A stretch of 17,827 bases of DNA, from the NCBI GenBank assembly GCA_046706145.1, contig JBJKPP010000027.1:1-17827 (forward strand). The letters are read 5' to 3'. The stretch is from JBJKPP01 sp046706145 (lineage in GTDB: Bacteria; Bacteroidota; Ignavibacteria; Ignavibacteriales; Ignavibacteriaceae). Made by a program: the position numbers and the translations under genes. The notes under the pieces are model-generated. The model worked only from the letters and a program-made list of their open reading frames with translations. It ran no database searches and had not been told where the DNA came from. Below are positions 7,894 through 15,044 of the stretch, in pieces. Numbering within the stretch: the stretch's first letter is position 1; each line of letters starts with the position of its first letter.

Positions 7894-9693
7894 TTATTTT
7901 AACTTAGGTATACCCGATATTTCGGAAGGTTGAGTTTTATACATATCAAAAACAATGATCTCATTTTCACCTTTTTTTAGTAAAGGCGCAGGTAAGAATA
8001 ATCTTTGCTGAGGCCCAATATCCCAATATCTTCCAAGATTATATCCGTTAACCCAAACAACTCCCATTGTCCATTTGCTCATATCCAGATAAGTATCTCC
8101 AACTTTATTCAACTCAAATTTACCTTTGAAAAATACTCCGGGTTCTAATACTTTATCCTGGTTTTCAAATTTTAAAGATGACATAAAAGAAGAATCCATT
8201 GGAAGCCTATAAATATCCCAATTCATAAGTGAAATACGATTAAGCGTTACTCTTTTGGTTATTCCTTTTCTATCAATCATATGTTGACCGTAATTAATTC
8301 TGCCCATAGCTTCAACCAATATTTCTAATTCTTGCGCAGGTTTTTCAGTTTTAGGAATATTGATTGAACTCTGACCCTTAGCTCTATCCAGGCTACCAAC
8401 ATATTTACCATCAACATAAACGTTAGCAAAATCATGTAATTCTGTTATTACTAATTCACCAGAATGTGGCCCGATAAGTTTTGTTCGATAAAGAATCAAT
8501 CCATGATATTGATGCATGTATTCCATCGGTTCCGGAAGAACTGTTTTAATAGGTTTAGAAAGATTATTAAAAATGGAAGCTGTTTTAGTCAATGTAATTG
8601 CTGGAATAGTAATTTCAGGCAGTGGATTGGGTAAGTCTGTTAACTTTACCCTATCAGGTAAATATTGGGATAATAATTTTCTTATCGCAAAATATTTTGG
8701 TGTAGGCTGCCCCATTTCATTCAAAGGAGCGTCATAATCATAGCTTGTAATAGTCGGTTCATACTTATCATCATTCATGTTAGCTCCTGCATCCCATCCA
8801 AAATTTGTCCCACCATTGAAAACATAAATATTGAATGATTTCTTGTTGTCCATAAACCACTTTAAATCTTTAATAACAGTTGTGATACTAACAGTTCCCC
8901 ATTTTTCACCCCAATGAGTTAACCATCCCGGATAATATTCGCTGCAAAAAACAGGTACATCAGGCTCAAACTTTTGAGCAACTTCAAATGCACCCGCGTT
9001 TGTAGCAGGATCCAAGCCTATCACAGTTCCTTTAACTGTTCCGGCTTCAAGTGCAAAAGTTGCCGCACCATCTGCAGTGTAAAAAGGGACATTAATACCA
9101 TTTTTAATCCATAAACTTTTTAGTGTATCAAGATATTCTTTATCATTACCATAGCTCCCATATTCATTTTCAATCTGTAACATTATTATTGGACCGTTTT
9201 TTGTGTTTTGTAGGTTTCTTACTTGTTCAGCAACTTTTTTAATATATTCTGTGACGGCTGACATATAGTGTTTATCCATGCAACGTATTCTTATATCCGG
9301 AATGTTAAGAAGCCAAGGAGGAAGACCACCGAAATCCCACTCACCACAGACATAGGGACCAGGCCGTAATAATACAAACAATCCATTTTTCTTTGCTAGA
9401 AGTAAGAACTTTCTGAGATCGTTGTTTCCCGAAAAATTCCATTTGCCGGGTTTTGGTTCTATTGCATTCCAAAAAATATACGTCGAGACCGTATTCAGCC
9501 CCATTGCTTTAGCTTTTTGAAGCCGGTCATTCCAATACTGCCAGGGTATTCTCTGAAAAGGCATTTCCCCCGAAATAATCTGAAATGGTTTTCCATTAAG
9601 TAAAAACTGCGTTCCTTTGACTGTAAAACTCTGTGCTGAAATTAATTCCGTAAAAAGAATTACGCATAGAATTAATTTGTAAGTTTTTTTCAT
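7894..9693 (-). CDS. Secreted beta-galactosidase, glycoside hydrolase family 35
   Basis: The product is 599 residues with a signal peptide (KLILCVILFTELISAQ, cleavage near residue 20). The GH35 TIM barrel covers about residues 25-340. Visible motifs are STYIFWNAIEPKPGKWNFSG, LLRPGPYVCGEWDFGGLP, IENEYGSYG with Glu177 as the acid/base, and CSEYYPGWLTHWGE with Glu252 as the nucleophile, by alignment to known GH35 enzymes. C-terminal jelly-roll segments follow (LVITELHDFANVYVDGKYVG; VVWVNGYNLGRYWDIGPQQ). It should release terminal beta-linked galactose from oligosaccharides or glycans in the periplasm or outside the cell. AGGAA lies six bases before the ATG. It starts 21 bases after the ABC permease stop on the same strand and so probably ends that operon, an unusual partner for a DrrAB-type exporter. 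Confidence 0.95.
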   Translation of the reverse strand: MKKTYKLILCVILFTELISAQSFTVKGTQFLLNGKPFQIISGEMPFQRIPWQYWNDRLQKAKAMGLNTVSTYIFWNAIEPKPGKWNFSGNNDLRKFLLLAKKNGLFVLLRPGPYVCGEWDFGGLPPWLLNIPDIRIRCMDKHYMSAVTEYIKKVAEQVRNLQNTKNGPIIMLQIENEYGSYGNDKEYLDTLKSLWIKNGINVPFYTADGAATFALEAGTVKGTVIGLDPATNAGAFEVAQKFEPDVPVFCSEYYPGWLTHWGEKWGTVSITTVIKDLKWFMDNKKSFNIYVFNGGTNFGWDAGANMNDDKYEPTITSYDYDAPLNEMGQPTPKYFAIRKLLSQYLPDRVKLTDLPNPLPEITIPAITLTKTASIFNNLSKPIKTVLPEPMEYMHQYHGLILYRTKLIGPHSGELVITELHDFANVYVDGKYVGSLDRAKGQSSINIPKTEKPAQELEILVEAMGRINYGQHMIDRKGITKRVTLNRISLMNWDIYRLPMDSSFMSSLKFENQDKVLEPGVFFKGKFELNKVGDTYLDMSKWTMGVVWVNGYNLGRYWDIGPQQRLFLPAPLLKKGENEIIVFDMYKTQPSEISGIPKLK

Positions 9694-9714
9694 GATTGTT
9701 TCCTAAAGAAAAAA

Positions 9715-10485
9715 TTACACCTTCATCTTTTCAAATGCAAATGTTCCAACTATAATGACTAATACTGAAAATATTATAATTACTGCAAAATCGAGAGCCA
9801 GATGGAATTGAGATGAACCCAGAATAACTTTTCTTAATGCATCTACTGAATAAGTTAATGGGTCCAGAATAGTTAGTGAGGACAACCAAACAGGTAATTT
9901 ATTAATAGGAAACAAAGCGCCTGATAGGAAGAAAATAGGGAAAAGCAGAAAACTTGTTATTAGTTGAAAGCCTTCTGGGCTTTCCATTCTTGAGCCTATG
10001 ATCAAACCAATGCTTACCATAGATGTTGTAGTAATAAAAAGAATTAATAGAGACACAATAAAAGAAAATGGCGTTATATGTAATCCTGGAATCACGCCTA
10101 TTTGGGCAAGTATAATTCCTAAAATCAAGAGTATTATGGATTGAATTAATGAATCAGTAGCTCCGCCGATTATTTTCCCTATAAAAATTGCAGTTCTCGA
10201 AATAGGAGCCACCAAAACTTCTTTTAGAAAGTCTATTTTCCTATCCCATACTATGTAAACTCCAAAAAAGATAGAGGAAAAAAGTACAGCTTGAATGAGT
10301 ATTCCCGGGAAAATAAATGTTTGATAATTAGTGCCGGAAATGGATATGCTAGCTCCTAAACCACCACCAAAAATCAAAAGCCAGAGAATAGGATTTACTA
10401 TGGAAGCTACAACTCTCGACTTTTCTCTAAGGAAAACTTTAAATTCTCTGTACCAAATGGCCAAAATTCCGTTTAATTCACTCAT
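9715..10485 (-). CDS. ABC-2 type (DrrB-like) transporter permease
   Basis: The product is 256 residues with about six membrane helices. An N-terminal segment LAIWYREFKVFLREKSRVV before the first helix is typical of ABC-2 permeases, followed by NPILWLLIFGGGLGASI and a family-typical helix around LFPIFFLSGALFPINKLPVWL near residues 180-200, then DPLTYSVDALRKVILG. No signal peptide is present. It forms the membrane part of an exporter with the ATPase encoded just upstream: the ATPase TGA and this ATG overlap as ATGA (10482-10485), which indicates coupled translation. DrrAB-like pairs export hydrophobic compounds such as antibiotics, or lipids or polysaccharide; the substrate here is unknown. Confidence 0.93.
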   Translation of the reverse strand: MSELNGILAIWYREFKVFLREKSRVVASIVNPILWLLIFGGGLGASISISGTNYQTFIFPGILIQAVLFSSIFFGVYIVWDRKIDFLKEVLVAPISRTAIFIGKIIGGATDSLIQSIILLILGIILAQIGVIPGLHITPFSFIVSLLILFITTTSMVSIGLIIGSRMESPEGFQLITSFLLFPIFFLSGALFPINKLPVWLSSLTILDPLTYSVDALRKVILGSSQFHLALDFAVIIIFSVLVIIVGTFAFEKMKV

Positions 10486-11453
10486 TTCTTCAGTCTGTAA
10501 TTCATTACTTTTTGTCCCCAGCTTCCCTCGGGTGTTCCTTCTCTAATTTCCCTCCCTGTGAAATGCAGAAAAACATCATTAAGAGTAGGAGAATGAATTT
10601 CAACAGACGTAACACTCCCAATAGTTTGTAATATTAGTGGTAAATGTTCGCTCGCATTCGTAACAGTTAAGGTAATAGAATTATCTTTTGCTTCAACACT
10701 TTTAACAAACTCAAGTTTCTTAATATCTTCAATATTTGGATTACTGATTTTCATAACAACAACATCGCCACCAATTATTTTTTTCAGGTTGGCCGGAGAA
10801 TCAAGTGCCACAATTCTACCTTTATCGATAATTGCTAATCTGTTGCACAATCTATCAACCTCTTCCATATAATGTGTTGTAATAATTAGGCTAACCTTCT
10901 CCTCCCTTGAAAGCGTTTCAATATATTGCCATATATTCTCTCTCGATTGTGGGTCTAAACCAAGTGTAGGTTCATCTAAGAACAGAACCTTTGGATGATG
11001 CATCAAACCTCTTGCGATTTCAAGTCTCCTTCTCATACCACCCGAATATCTTTTAACCAAATCATCTTTTCTGGTCTTCAGATCAACTAATTCCAGTACT
11101 TCTTTTATTCTCTTTTCCCTTAATTCCACATGCATCCCATAAAGCATTCCATGAAGTTTAAGATTCTCATAACCCGTCAGAATATCATCAGAACTCGGAT
11201 CCTGGAAAACTATGCCTATAGATTTTCTCACATGAGATGGTTCTCTTACAATATCATAACCATTAACTGTTGCTGAACCGGAAGTCGGTTTTATTATAGT
11301 AGTAAGGGCTAAAAGAGTAGTTGTTTTTCCCGCTCCATTTGGTCCTAATAATCCAAATAACTCGCCTTCTTCAATGTTCAGATTGAGATTATCTACTGCA
11401 ACTAAATTGTCATATTTTTTGGTTAGGTTTTTTGTTGCAATAACAGTGGACAT
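10482..11453 (-). CDS. DrrA-like ABC transporter ATP-binding protein
   Basis: The product is 323 residues from ATG at 11453. An in-frame TTG at 11486 would add 11 residues but overlaps a promoter-like TATATTTG and is unlikely. Motifs from the ATG are Walker A GPNGAGKTT (37-45), Q-loop Gln84 in VFQDPSSDD, signature YSGGM (136-140), Walker B VLFLDEP (156-162) and H-loop His194 in ITTHYMEEVD. The C-terminal extension ends with SPTLNDVFLHFTGREIREG, characteristic of the DrrA/CcmA-like subfamily that pairs with ABC-2 permeases. It hydrolyses ATP at the cytoplasmic face to drive the permease whose gene overlaps its stop codon by four bases. No regulator is attached on this strand. Confidence 0.95.
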   Translation of the reverse strand: MSTVIATKNLTKKYDNLVAVDNLNLNIEEGELFGLLGPNGAGKTTTLLALTTIIKPTSGSATVNGYDIVREPSHVRKSIGIVFQDPSSDDILTGYENLKLHGMLYGMHVELREKRIKEVLELVDLKTRKDDLVKRYSGGMRRRLEIARGLMHHPKVLFLDEPTLGLDPQSRENIWQYIETLSREEKVSLIITTHYMEEVDRLCNRLAIIDKGRIVALDSPANLKKIIGGDVVVMKISNPNIEDIKKLEFVKSVEAKDNSITLTVTNASEHLPLILQTIGSVTSVEIHSPTLNDVFLHFTGREIREGTPEGSWGQKVMNYRLKK

Positions 11454-11483
11454 AATAAACCCAATTATTGAATTATTATTGCT

Positions 11484-11491
11484 CAAATATA
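11484..11491 (-). promoter_or_regulatory. Bacteroidota-type -7 promoter element for the ABC/GH35 operon (candidate)
   Basis: On the minus strand this reads TATATTTG, an exact match to the TAnnTTTG -7 element used by Bacteroidota primary sigma factors. A start a few bases downstream would leave a short leader of about 25 bases before the ATG at 11453, which supports that start over the upstream TTG. No clear -33 TTTG is present at the usual distance, so this rests on one element in AT-rich DNA. Confidence 0.3.
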
Positions 11492-11609
11492 ACGTAAAAT
11501 AATTGTATTTTATTTTTTAAGATGGGATTGGCATCAATTAATGTAAGTTTATAATGAGTGAAAAATAGGACTGAGATTTAATAGATTATATTGAAATAAT
11601 AAAAATCAT

Positions 11610-11707
11610 AAAAAAGTTGCTTAACCGCCTTAGGATCTAAAAACAACAAAAATATAATCCAGTAAATCACTCTCACTCAGAACTTTACTTCTAAGTAGTT
11701 AAGCAAC
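11610..11707 (-). terminator. Long-stem structured element with T6 tail behind the CHRD gene
   Basis: GTTGCTTAAC at 11616-11625 and its exact complement GTTAAGCAAC at 11698-11707 form a 10-base outer stem (P1). A second stem CTTAG/CTAAG (11629-11633 with 11691-11695) is stacked above a 3x2 internal loop, and a third, AGTAAA/TTTACT (11661-11666 with 11684-11689), lies inside. Read on the minus strand, the outer stem is followed directly by six T (11615-11610). It starts 25 bases after the CHRD stop, so it may terminate that transcript before the ABC operon. The long apical part is unusual for a simple terminator; a small RNA or a MITE-like repeat is also possible. The rest of the 11454-11732 spacer shows nothing else clear. 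Confidence 0.5.
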
Positions 11708-11732
11708 TAAGTTTTGAATTTAATAAGATTTA

Positions 11733-12257
11733 TTATTCTTTTTTCATTTTCTTATTCGAATAAGGATATATCTGACCTCTAATTTCACCTGCCGTGTGTG
11801 CCTTAGTGTGAACCATTACAAAAGTATTACCCTCTTCCATCCAAGTTCTCAATGTATCCAAGTTTATTTCTTTGTTAGTAATGTTTCCCTGCGCAATTAC
11901 GCCCCCGGATACATTTACAGGTTTACTTTTAAAAAGCCAAACAGCAATAGGTCCGTTTTTCCCTTTAGGAGCATGATGAATATGTATCATAAATACCGAA
12001 TCTATATGTGCAACATAAACAAGATAATGAAGACTTTTACCATCTTTACCAAAAGTAAATTTAGCGTGGCCACTTGCTTTCGTCATTACCGGAGGAACCA
12101 TATTTTTGCCGGAAAGTTGAGCGTAGTAAACAGAATGTTGTTCGTTATTAGAAGTCATTTTATGCATATTTTGTGCATAAACTTCCGAGATATTTGTTAA
12201 ACTCAACAAAACGCAGCCCGTTAGGATAAAAATGAAAAATAAAGATATTCGTTTCAT
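11733..12257 (-). CDS. Secreted CHRD-domain protein
   Basis: The product is 174 residues, with AGAGGTG seven bases before the ATG. A signal peptide runs to about VYAQ (residue 29); an LTGC at 12-15 resembles a lipobox but is followed by more hydrophobic residues, so ordinary signal peptidase cleavage is more likely. The mature protein is one CHRD domain: YYAQLSGKNMVPPVMTKASG (44-63), a strand GHAKFTFGKDGKSLHYLVYV, the His-rich IHIHHAPKGKNGPIAVWLF (91-109) and the closing AHTAGEIRGQIYP (153-165). CHRD is named after chordin and is common in secreted bacterial proteins, with no defined enzymatic role; the conserved histidines suggest metal or ligand binding, which is inference. The gene stands alone, divergent from the thioredoxin-like gene. 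Confidence 0.88.
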   Translation of the reverse strand: MKRISLFFIFILTGCVLLSLTNISEVYAQNMHKMTSNNEQHSVYYAQLSGKNMVPPVMTKASGHAKFTFGKDGKSLHYLVYVAHIDSVFMIHIHHAPKGKNGPIAVWLFKSKPVNVSGGVIAQGNITNKEINLDTLRTWMEEGNTFVMVHTKAHTAGEIRGQIYPYSNKKMKKE

Positions 12258-12321
12258 AAAAGCACCTCTTTCTTCTTAGTTCTAATTTCAAAAAGATAAG
12301 AATTTATACCGGGATAATATG

Positions 12322-12349
12322 TGACATGGAGTATAATTCAATCATGTCA
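12322..12349. promoter_or_regulatory. Inverted repeat spanning a TATAAT box in the divergent CHRD / thioredoxin spacer
   Basis: TGACATG (12322-12328) and CATGTCA (12343-12349) are exact 7-base complements separated by 14 bases that contain TATAAT (12332-12337). Half-sites on both sides of a -10-like box between divergent genes look like a regulator binding site. No convincing -35 partner was found on either strand, so the promoter direction is open. Confidence 0.35.
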
Positions 12350-12396
12350 AATAAGAAAAAGCTCTAATTTATTTTATTCACTTTTTAGGTCCATGC

Positions 12397-12413
12397 AAAG
12401 GTTTTGAACCTTT
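12397..12413. promoter_or_regulatory. 17-base palindrome before the thioredoxin-like gene
   Basis: AAAGGTT, loop TTG, AACCTTT: an exact 7-base inverted repeat 53 bases before the ATG at 12467. It could be an operator, or a hairpin in the leader. A short T4 follows, so weak termination of read-through cannot be excluded. Confidence 0.3.
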
Positions 12414-12423
12414 TCTACTGAAT

Positions 12424-12852
12424 TTGAATCAAATGTTCAAATTATTAATCACCGTCGGAAAAAAACATGATGATAATACTATATATTGTTTTGGGAATAT
12501 TTCTGCTGTTGACCTTAATGCAATTTCTAACAGTGTTTCTAGCAAAAATACCAAAGGAAAACATTTAACAGGTTTAAACAAACGTTTGAAGATTCTTGAA
12601 GGGAAAAAATCAAAAGGATTAGTTTATTTTTTTAGTCCTTCTTGCCATGCATGTAAATCTCAGACTCCCATCATTAAATCAATACAATCTAAAAATAGAA
12701 ATGTTTTTGATGTTGACATTTCAAGAGATCTGGATACCGCAAGAAAATTTGGAGTAAAGGCAACCCCAACTACTGTTGCAGTAGAAGGTGGTGTAATTAC
12801 ACAGGTGTTTTTAGGCATAAAAAATCGAGAAATTCTAGAAAAATATCTGTAA
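12424..12852 (+). CDS. Thioredoxin-like domain protein, probably frameshifted near the N-terminus
   Basis: Read in one frame this is 142 residues from a TTG. From about residue 43 it is a clear thioredoxin-fold domain: GLVYFFSPSCHACKSQTPII with the redox motif CHAC (Cys74-Cys77), the central strand VFDVDIS and the cis-Pro loop KATPTTV (Pro115). It ends after NREILEKYL. Residues 1-40 are polar and do not look like any thioredoxin N-terminus. In the neighbouring frame, ATG-ATG at 12467 starts a strong membrane anchor that runs into this domain after a one-base shift near the A5 run at 12544-12548. The intended product is probably a membrane-anchored thiol-disulfide protein of about 128 residues facing the periplasm. 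No partner gene is adjacent. It could be a decayed gene, a sequencing indel or recoding. Confidence 0.75.
   Translation: MNQMFKLLITVGKKHDDNTIYCFGNISAVDLNAISNSVSSKNTKGKHLTGLNKRLKILEGKKSKGLVYFFSPSCHACKSQTPIIKSIQSKNRNVFDVDISRDLDTARKFGVKATPTTVAVEGGVITQVFLGIKNREILEKYL
12467..12568 (+). other. Out-of-frame membrane anchor belonging to the thioredoxin-like gene
   Basis: From the double ATG at 12467/12470 this frame encodes MMIILYIVLGIFLLLTLMQF followed by LTVFLAKIPKENI and a stop at 12566. The first 26 residues make an almost perfect signal anchor. The frame must drop back one base to enter the thioredoxin domain; reading GCA AAA then AAT ACC gives ..LAKNTKGKHLTGLN.., joining both parts smoothly. 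GGAA before the A7 run is a weak ribosome binding site for this ATG. Confidence 0.6.
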
Positions 12853-12853
12853 T

Positions 12854-12880
12854 AAAAAGCTGCCTTTTGCTTAGTTTTTC
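12854..12880. terminator. Weak bidirectional terminator between convergent genes
   Basis: AAAAAGC (12854-12860) and GCTTAGTTTTT (12869-12879) can pair across TGCCTTTT with one bulge, giving an A-tract on one side and a T-tract on the other. It overlaps the last codon and stop of the methyltransferase gene and lies just after the thioredoxin-like stop, the expected place for a shared terminator. The stem is short, so the call is tentative. Confidence 0.3.
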
Positions 12881-13422
12881 ACTGACATTTTATAAAGCAC
12901 TAAATTTTTTAATGTGATCTTCTGAAAGTGATTCAAACCAACGCTTTCCGCAAGACTTTTAATGAAATCCTCACTTAATCTATGTTCAAGTGGCGGCCCG
13001 TAATCTTCAGCTTTGTACATCCACTCCAAAATAAAGATTTGTGAAAGTGTAACTCGCTTTACTTCTTCCAGAGTCTTTTTGTAGTCATTCACTTCGTGAA
13101 AAACCACACCTAAAAATACTGCATCAAATGTTTTATCATCAAAAGGTAATTTTTCAGCTGGAGAAATTCTAAAATCACCTGTTGGGACAAATCTTTTGGC
13201 AGCCTCAATCATTTCCGTTTTGATATCAACACCGGAAACTTCAACACCTCTATTATTAAAAGCTTGAGCAAATAACCCGCTTCCTGTCCCAATATCTAAA
13301 ATGGATTTTAAGTTATTACCATTTAAACATAAATCAACAACCCGTTCTACTTCCAGTTTTTCTACTCTTTCGGGAGAACGCAGCTTATCTGTGCCGCGAT
13401 TATATATTCTTTCATTTGTCAT
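12871..13422 (-). CDS. Class I SAM-dependent methyltransferase (UbiE/Methyltransf_11 type)
   Basis: The product is 183 residues, short for the class and with no extra domain. Motif I is LDIGTGSG (residues 42-49), the post-I acidic residue is Asp66 in GVDIKTEMIEAAK, and the motif II/III region reads PFDDKTFDAVFLGVVFHEVND (93-112). A Tyr/Lys-rich segment YKKTLEEVKRV leads into the last strands. It should bind S-adenosylmethionine and methylate a small molecule or lipid; the acceptor cannot be deduced. The C-terminal substrate lid is reduced. The response regulator gene lies 172 bases upstream on the same strand, too far to assume an operon. The ribosome binding site is weak, as for many genes here. 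Nothing recognisable was found in the 13423-13594 spacer. Confidence 0.88.
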   Translation of the reverse strand: MTNERIYNRGTDKLRSPERVEKLEVERVVDLCLNGNNLKSILDIGTGSGLFAQAFNNRGVEVSGVDIKTEMIEAAKRFVPTGDFRISPAEKLPFDDKTFDAVFLGVVFHEVNDYKKTLEEVKRVTLSQIFILEWMYKAEDYGPPLEHRLSEDFIKSLAESVGLNHFQKITLKNLVLYKMSVKN

Positions 13423-13594
13423 ATAAGATTCTCATTAAAAAATTTATATAGTCTTAGATATATGATGCAAATTAACAAAAAAGGATTTTTACCATTCTAA
13501 GATCTAGCCCGTAAATATGATTTCTATCAACCTTGCTTAAACATATTTTACTATTGTAGAAAAATTGAATATCGTTAATTTATAACAGATCAAA

Positions 13595-13972
13595 TTAGTT
13601 TTCTAAAAGAGTTGTGACTTTATTCTTTAATTCACCTGAATTAAACGGCTTAAAAAGCACACCCATGGGGGAAATTGATTTTGCATCTTTTATGAAATCT
13701 TCATTACCAAAACCCGCTATGAAAAGCACCGGAACATTCTTCTCTTCTTTTATTGACTTCACAGCGTCGATGCCACTAATATCATCAGCTAACATAATAT
13801 CCGTAATTATTAGATCGGGATCAACCGACTTGGATTTTGCTACCAATTTCTCACCCGTTCTCACTATAGAGACCTCGTCAAATCCTAAATTTCTCAATAG
13901 TACTTTTACATCTAATGCAATAATCATTTCATCTTCAGCAATAACTATCTTCTTTTTTTTGTCCTTTTGCAT
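13595..13972 (-). CDS. Stand-alone response regulator receiver protein
   Basis: The product is 125 residues: one receiver domain with no output domain. The acidic pair Glu13-Asp14 is in AEDE, the phosphorylation site Asp58 is in DLIITDIML, and the conserved Lys108 is in LFKPF. The switch position, normally Thr or Ser, is Ala86 in VLFIAGFG (codon GCG). The domain could still be phosphorylated on Asp58 by a histidine kinase, but signalling through the usual Thr/Ser-Tyr coupling would be altered. Proteins of this kind act in phosphorelays or through protein contacts. No kinase is encoded in the window, so the partner is elsewhere. AGGTG lies seven bases before the ATG, giving a firm start. Confidence 0.93.
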   Translation of the reverse strand: MQKDKKKKIVIAEDEMIIALDVKVLLRNLGFDEVSIVRTGEKLVAKSKSVDPDLIITDIMLADDISGIDAVKSIKEEKNVPVLFIAGFGNEDFIKDAKSISPMGVLFKPFNSGELKNKVTTLLEN

Positions 13973-14082
13973 TTCTCTTCACCTATTAAATAGTAAACAA
14001 TATTCATTTATACAAATTCATTCGCATTTCTATTATACTTATAAACTTTTATATTGATTAGTAAGAGGTTTCACACCTATGA

Positions 14083-14092
14083 GTGATATCAC
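14083..14092. promoter_or_regulatory. Perfect 10-base palindrome in the 13973-14256 spacer
   Basis: GTGATATCAC at 14083-14092 lies between the divergent response regulator and membrane protein genes, about 110 bases from the former's start. A second small palindrome, GTTTA-TAA-TAAAC, is at 14154-14166. Either could bind a regulator, but both are short for AT-rich DNA. Nothing else was recognised in this spacer. Confidence 0.2.
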
Positions 14093-14292
14093 AAATTTAT
14101 AAGTCCCGAGAATTTAATTGGAACGTTAAAATGTGTTACTTGAAAAAATAATTGTTTATAATAAACTTAATGATAGATATTTGTGAAAGCTGAAGTATTA
14201 TATACTTAACATATTAGTTGGAAAGTGTGATCCCCAATAATTTATGAGGTGTTCTTACGAAGGATAAATTAAAAGGACTTGATAAGAAATTA

Positions 14293-14958
14293 TTGCTATT
14301 GCTGATTTTCAGTATAGCTATGGGAATTCTAGAAGCAATAGTCGTAGTATATATAAGGAGAATATTTTATTCCACTAGATTTAAATTTCCTCTGAAGCTA
14401 ATTCCAGGTTCTTTTCTTAAAACTGAAATACTTCGTGAATTTTGTACAATTATTATGCTTATTTCGATAGCGTTTATTGCCAATAAAAATAAATTGCAAA
14501 GATTTGCCTACTTCCTTTTTTGTTTTGCTATTTGGGATATTTCTTACTATTTCGGTCTAAAAATAATTCTGGGTTGGCCTTCATCATTCTTCACCTGGGA
14601 TGTTCTCTTCTTAATTCCTTTTCCCTGGATAGCACCCGTTCTTGCCCCCCTAATTTCTTCTTTTTCAATGATAATCCTGTCCTTAACAATTTTATTTATA
14701 TTAAGTCATGACAAGAATTTTAGATTGAAAGTCAGAGAGTGGTTGTTAATTTACGCAGGAGCAATAATTATTTTTGTTTCATTTATGTGGAGCTATTCGA
14801 ACATTCTAATATTAAACAATTTTTTTAAATCCCCCCCCAAAAAACTTAGCGACATCACTTTAAATTTTACTCCTACCCATTATCATTGGGACTTGTTTAT
14901 ATTAGGCATATTATTAATAGGTTGTTCAATTTTCTTAATGCTAAGGAGATATTTTTGA
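14293..14958 (+). CDS. Uncharacterised multi-pass membrane protein; natural start probably lost (ATG to ACG at 14257)
   Basis: From the first ordinary start, TTG at 14293, the product is 221 residues with about six membrane helices. Marked features are GILEAIVVVYIRRIFY in the first helix, REF followed by a helix, AIWDISYYFGLKIILGWPSS, TWDVLFLIPFPWIAPVLAP, and a C-terminal YHWDLFILGILLIG helix. I recognise this pattern as a membrane family recurring in Bacteroidota-like genomes, with no known function. The frame is open upstream to a TGA at 14245, and ACG at 14257 has an AGGTG site (14247-14251) at proper spacing. Starting there would give a 233-residue protein beginning with a basic T/M-KDKLKGLDKK leader. 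A C8-A6 run at 14831-14844 is a possible slippage site. The gene stands alone. Confidence 0.72.
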   Translation: MLLLIFSIAMGILEAIVVVYIRRIFYSTRFKFPLKLIPGSFLKTEILREFCTIIMLISIAFIANKNKLQRFAYFLFCFAIWDISYYFGLKIILGWPSSFFTWDVLFLIPFPWIAPVLAPLISSFSMIILSLTILFILSHDKNFRLKVREWLLIYAGAIIIFVSFMWSYSNILILNNFFKSPPKKLSDITLNFTPTHYHWDLFILGILLIGCSIFLMLRRYF

Positions 14959-15044
14959 TTTGGAGGGAAGAATATAAAAACCGGATGAAGGAAGAAATCA
15001 AACTACTTACTTATTATATGATGTTACAAATAAATCTCTTTAAA

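Noticed and set aside
11484..11486. TTG as start of the ABC ATPase
   Set aside because: The extra residues SNNNSIIGFI are not family-like, the codon overlaps a -7-like element, and ATG at 11453 gives a normal ATPase N-terminus.
11796..12200. 134-codon open frame on the plus strand opposite the CHRD gene
   Set aside because: It is antisense to a gene with a clear signal peptide and domain, and its protein has no recognisable motif.
13614..14057. 147-codon open frame on the plus strand over the response regulator gene
   Set aside because: It mirrors the receiver gene, and its Ser/Phe-rich composition is typical of a complementary-strand frame.
14083..14092. GTGATATCAC as a CRP/FNR site
   Set aside because: Spacing does not match TGTGA-N6-TCACA or TTGAT-N4-ATCAA, and no CRP-like gene is present.
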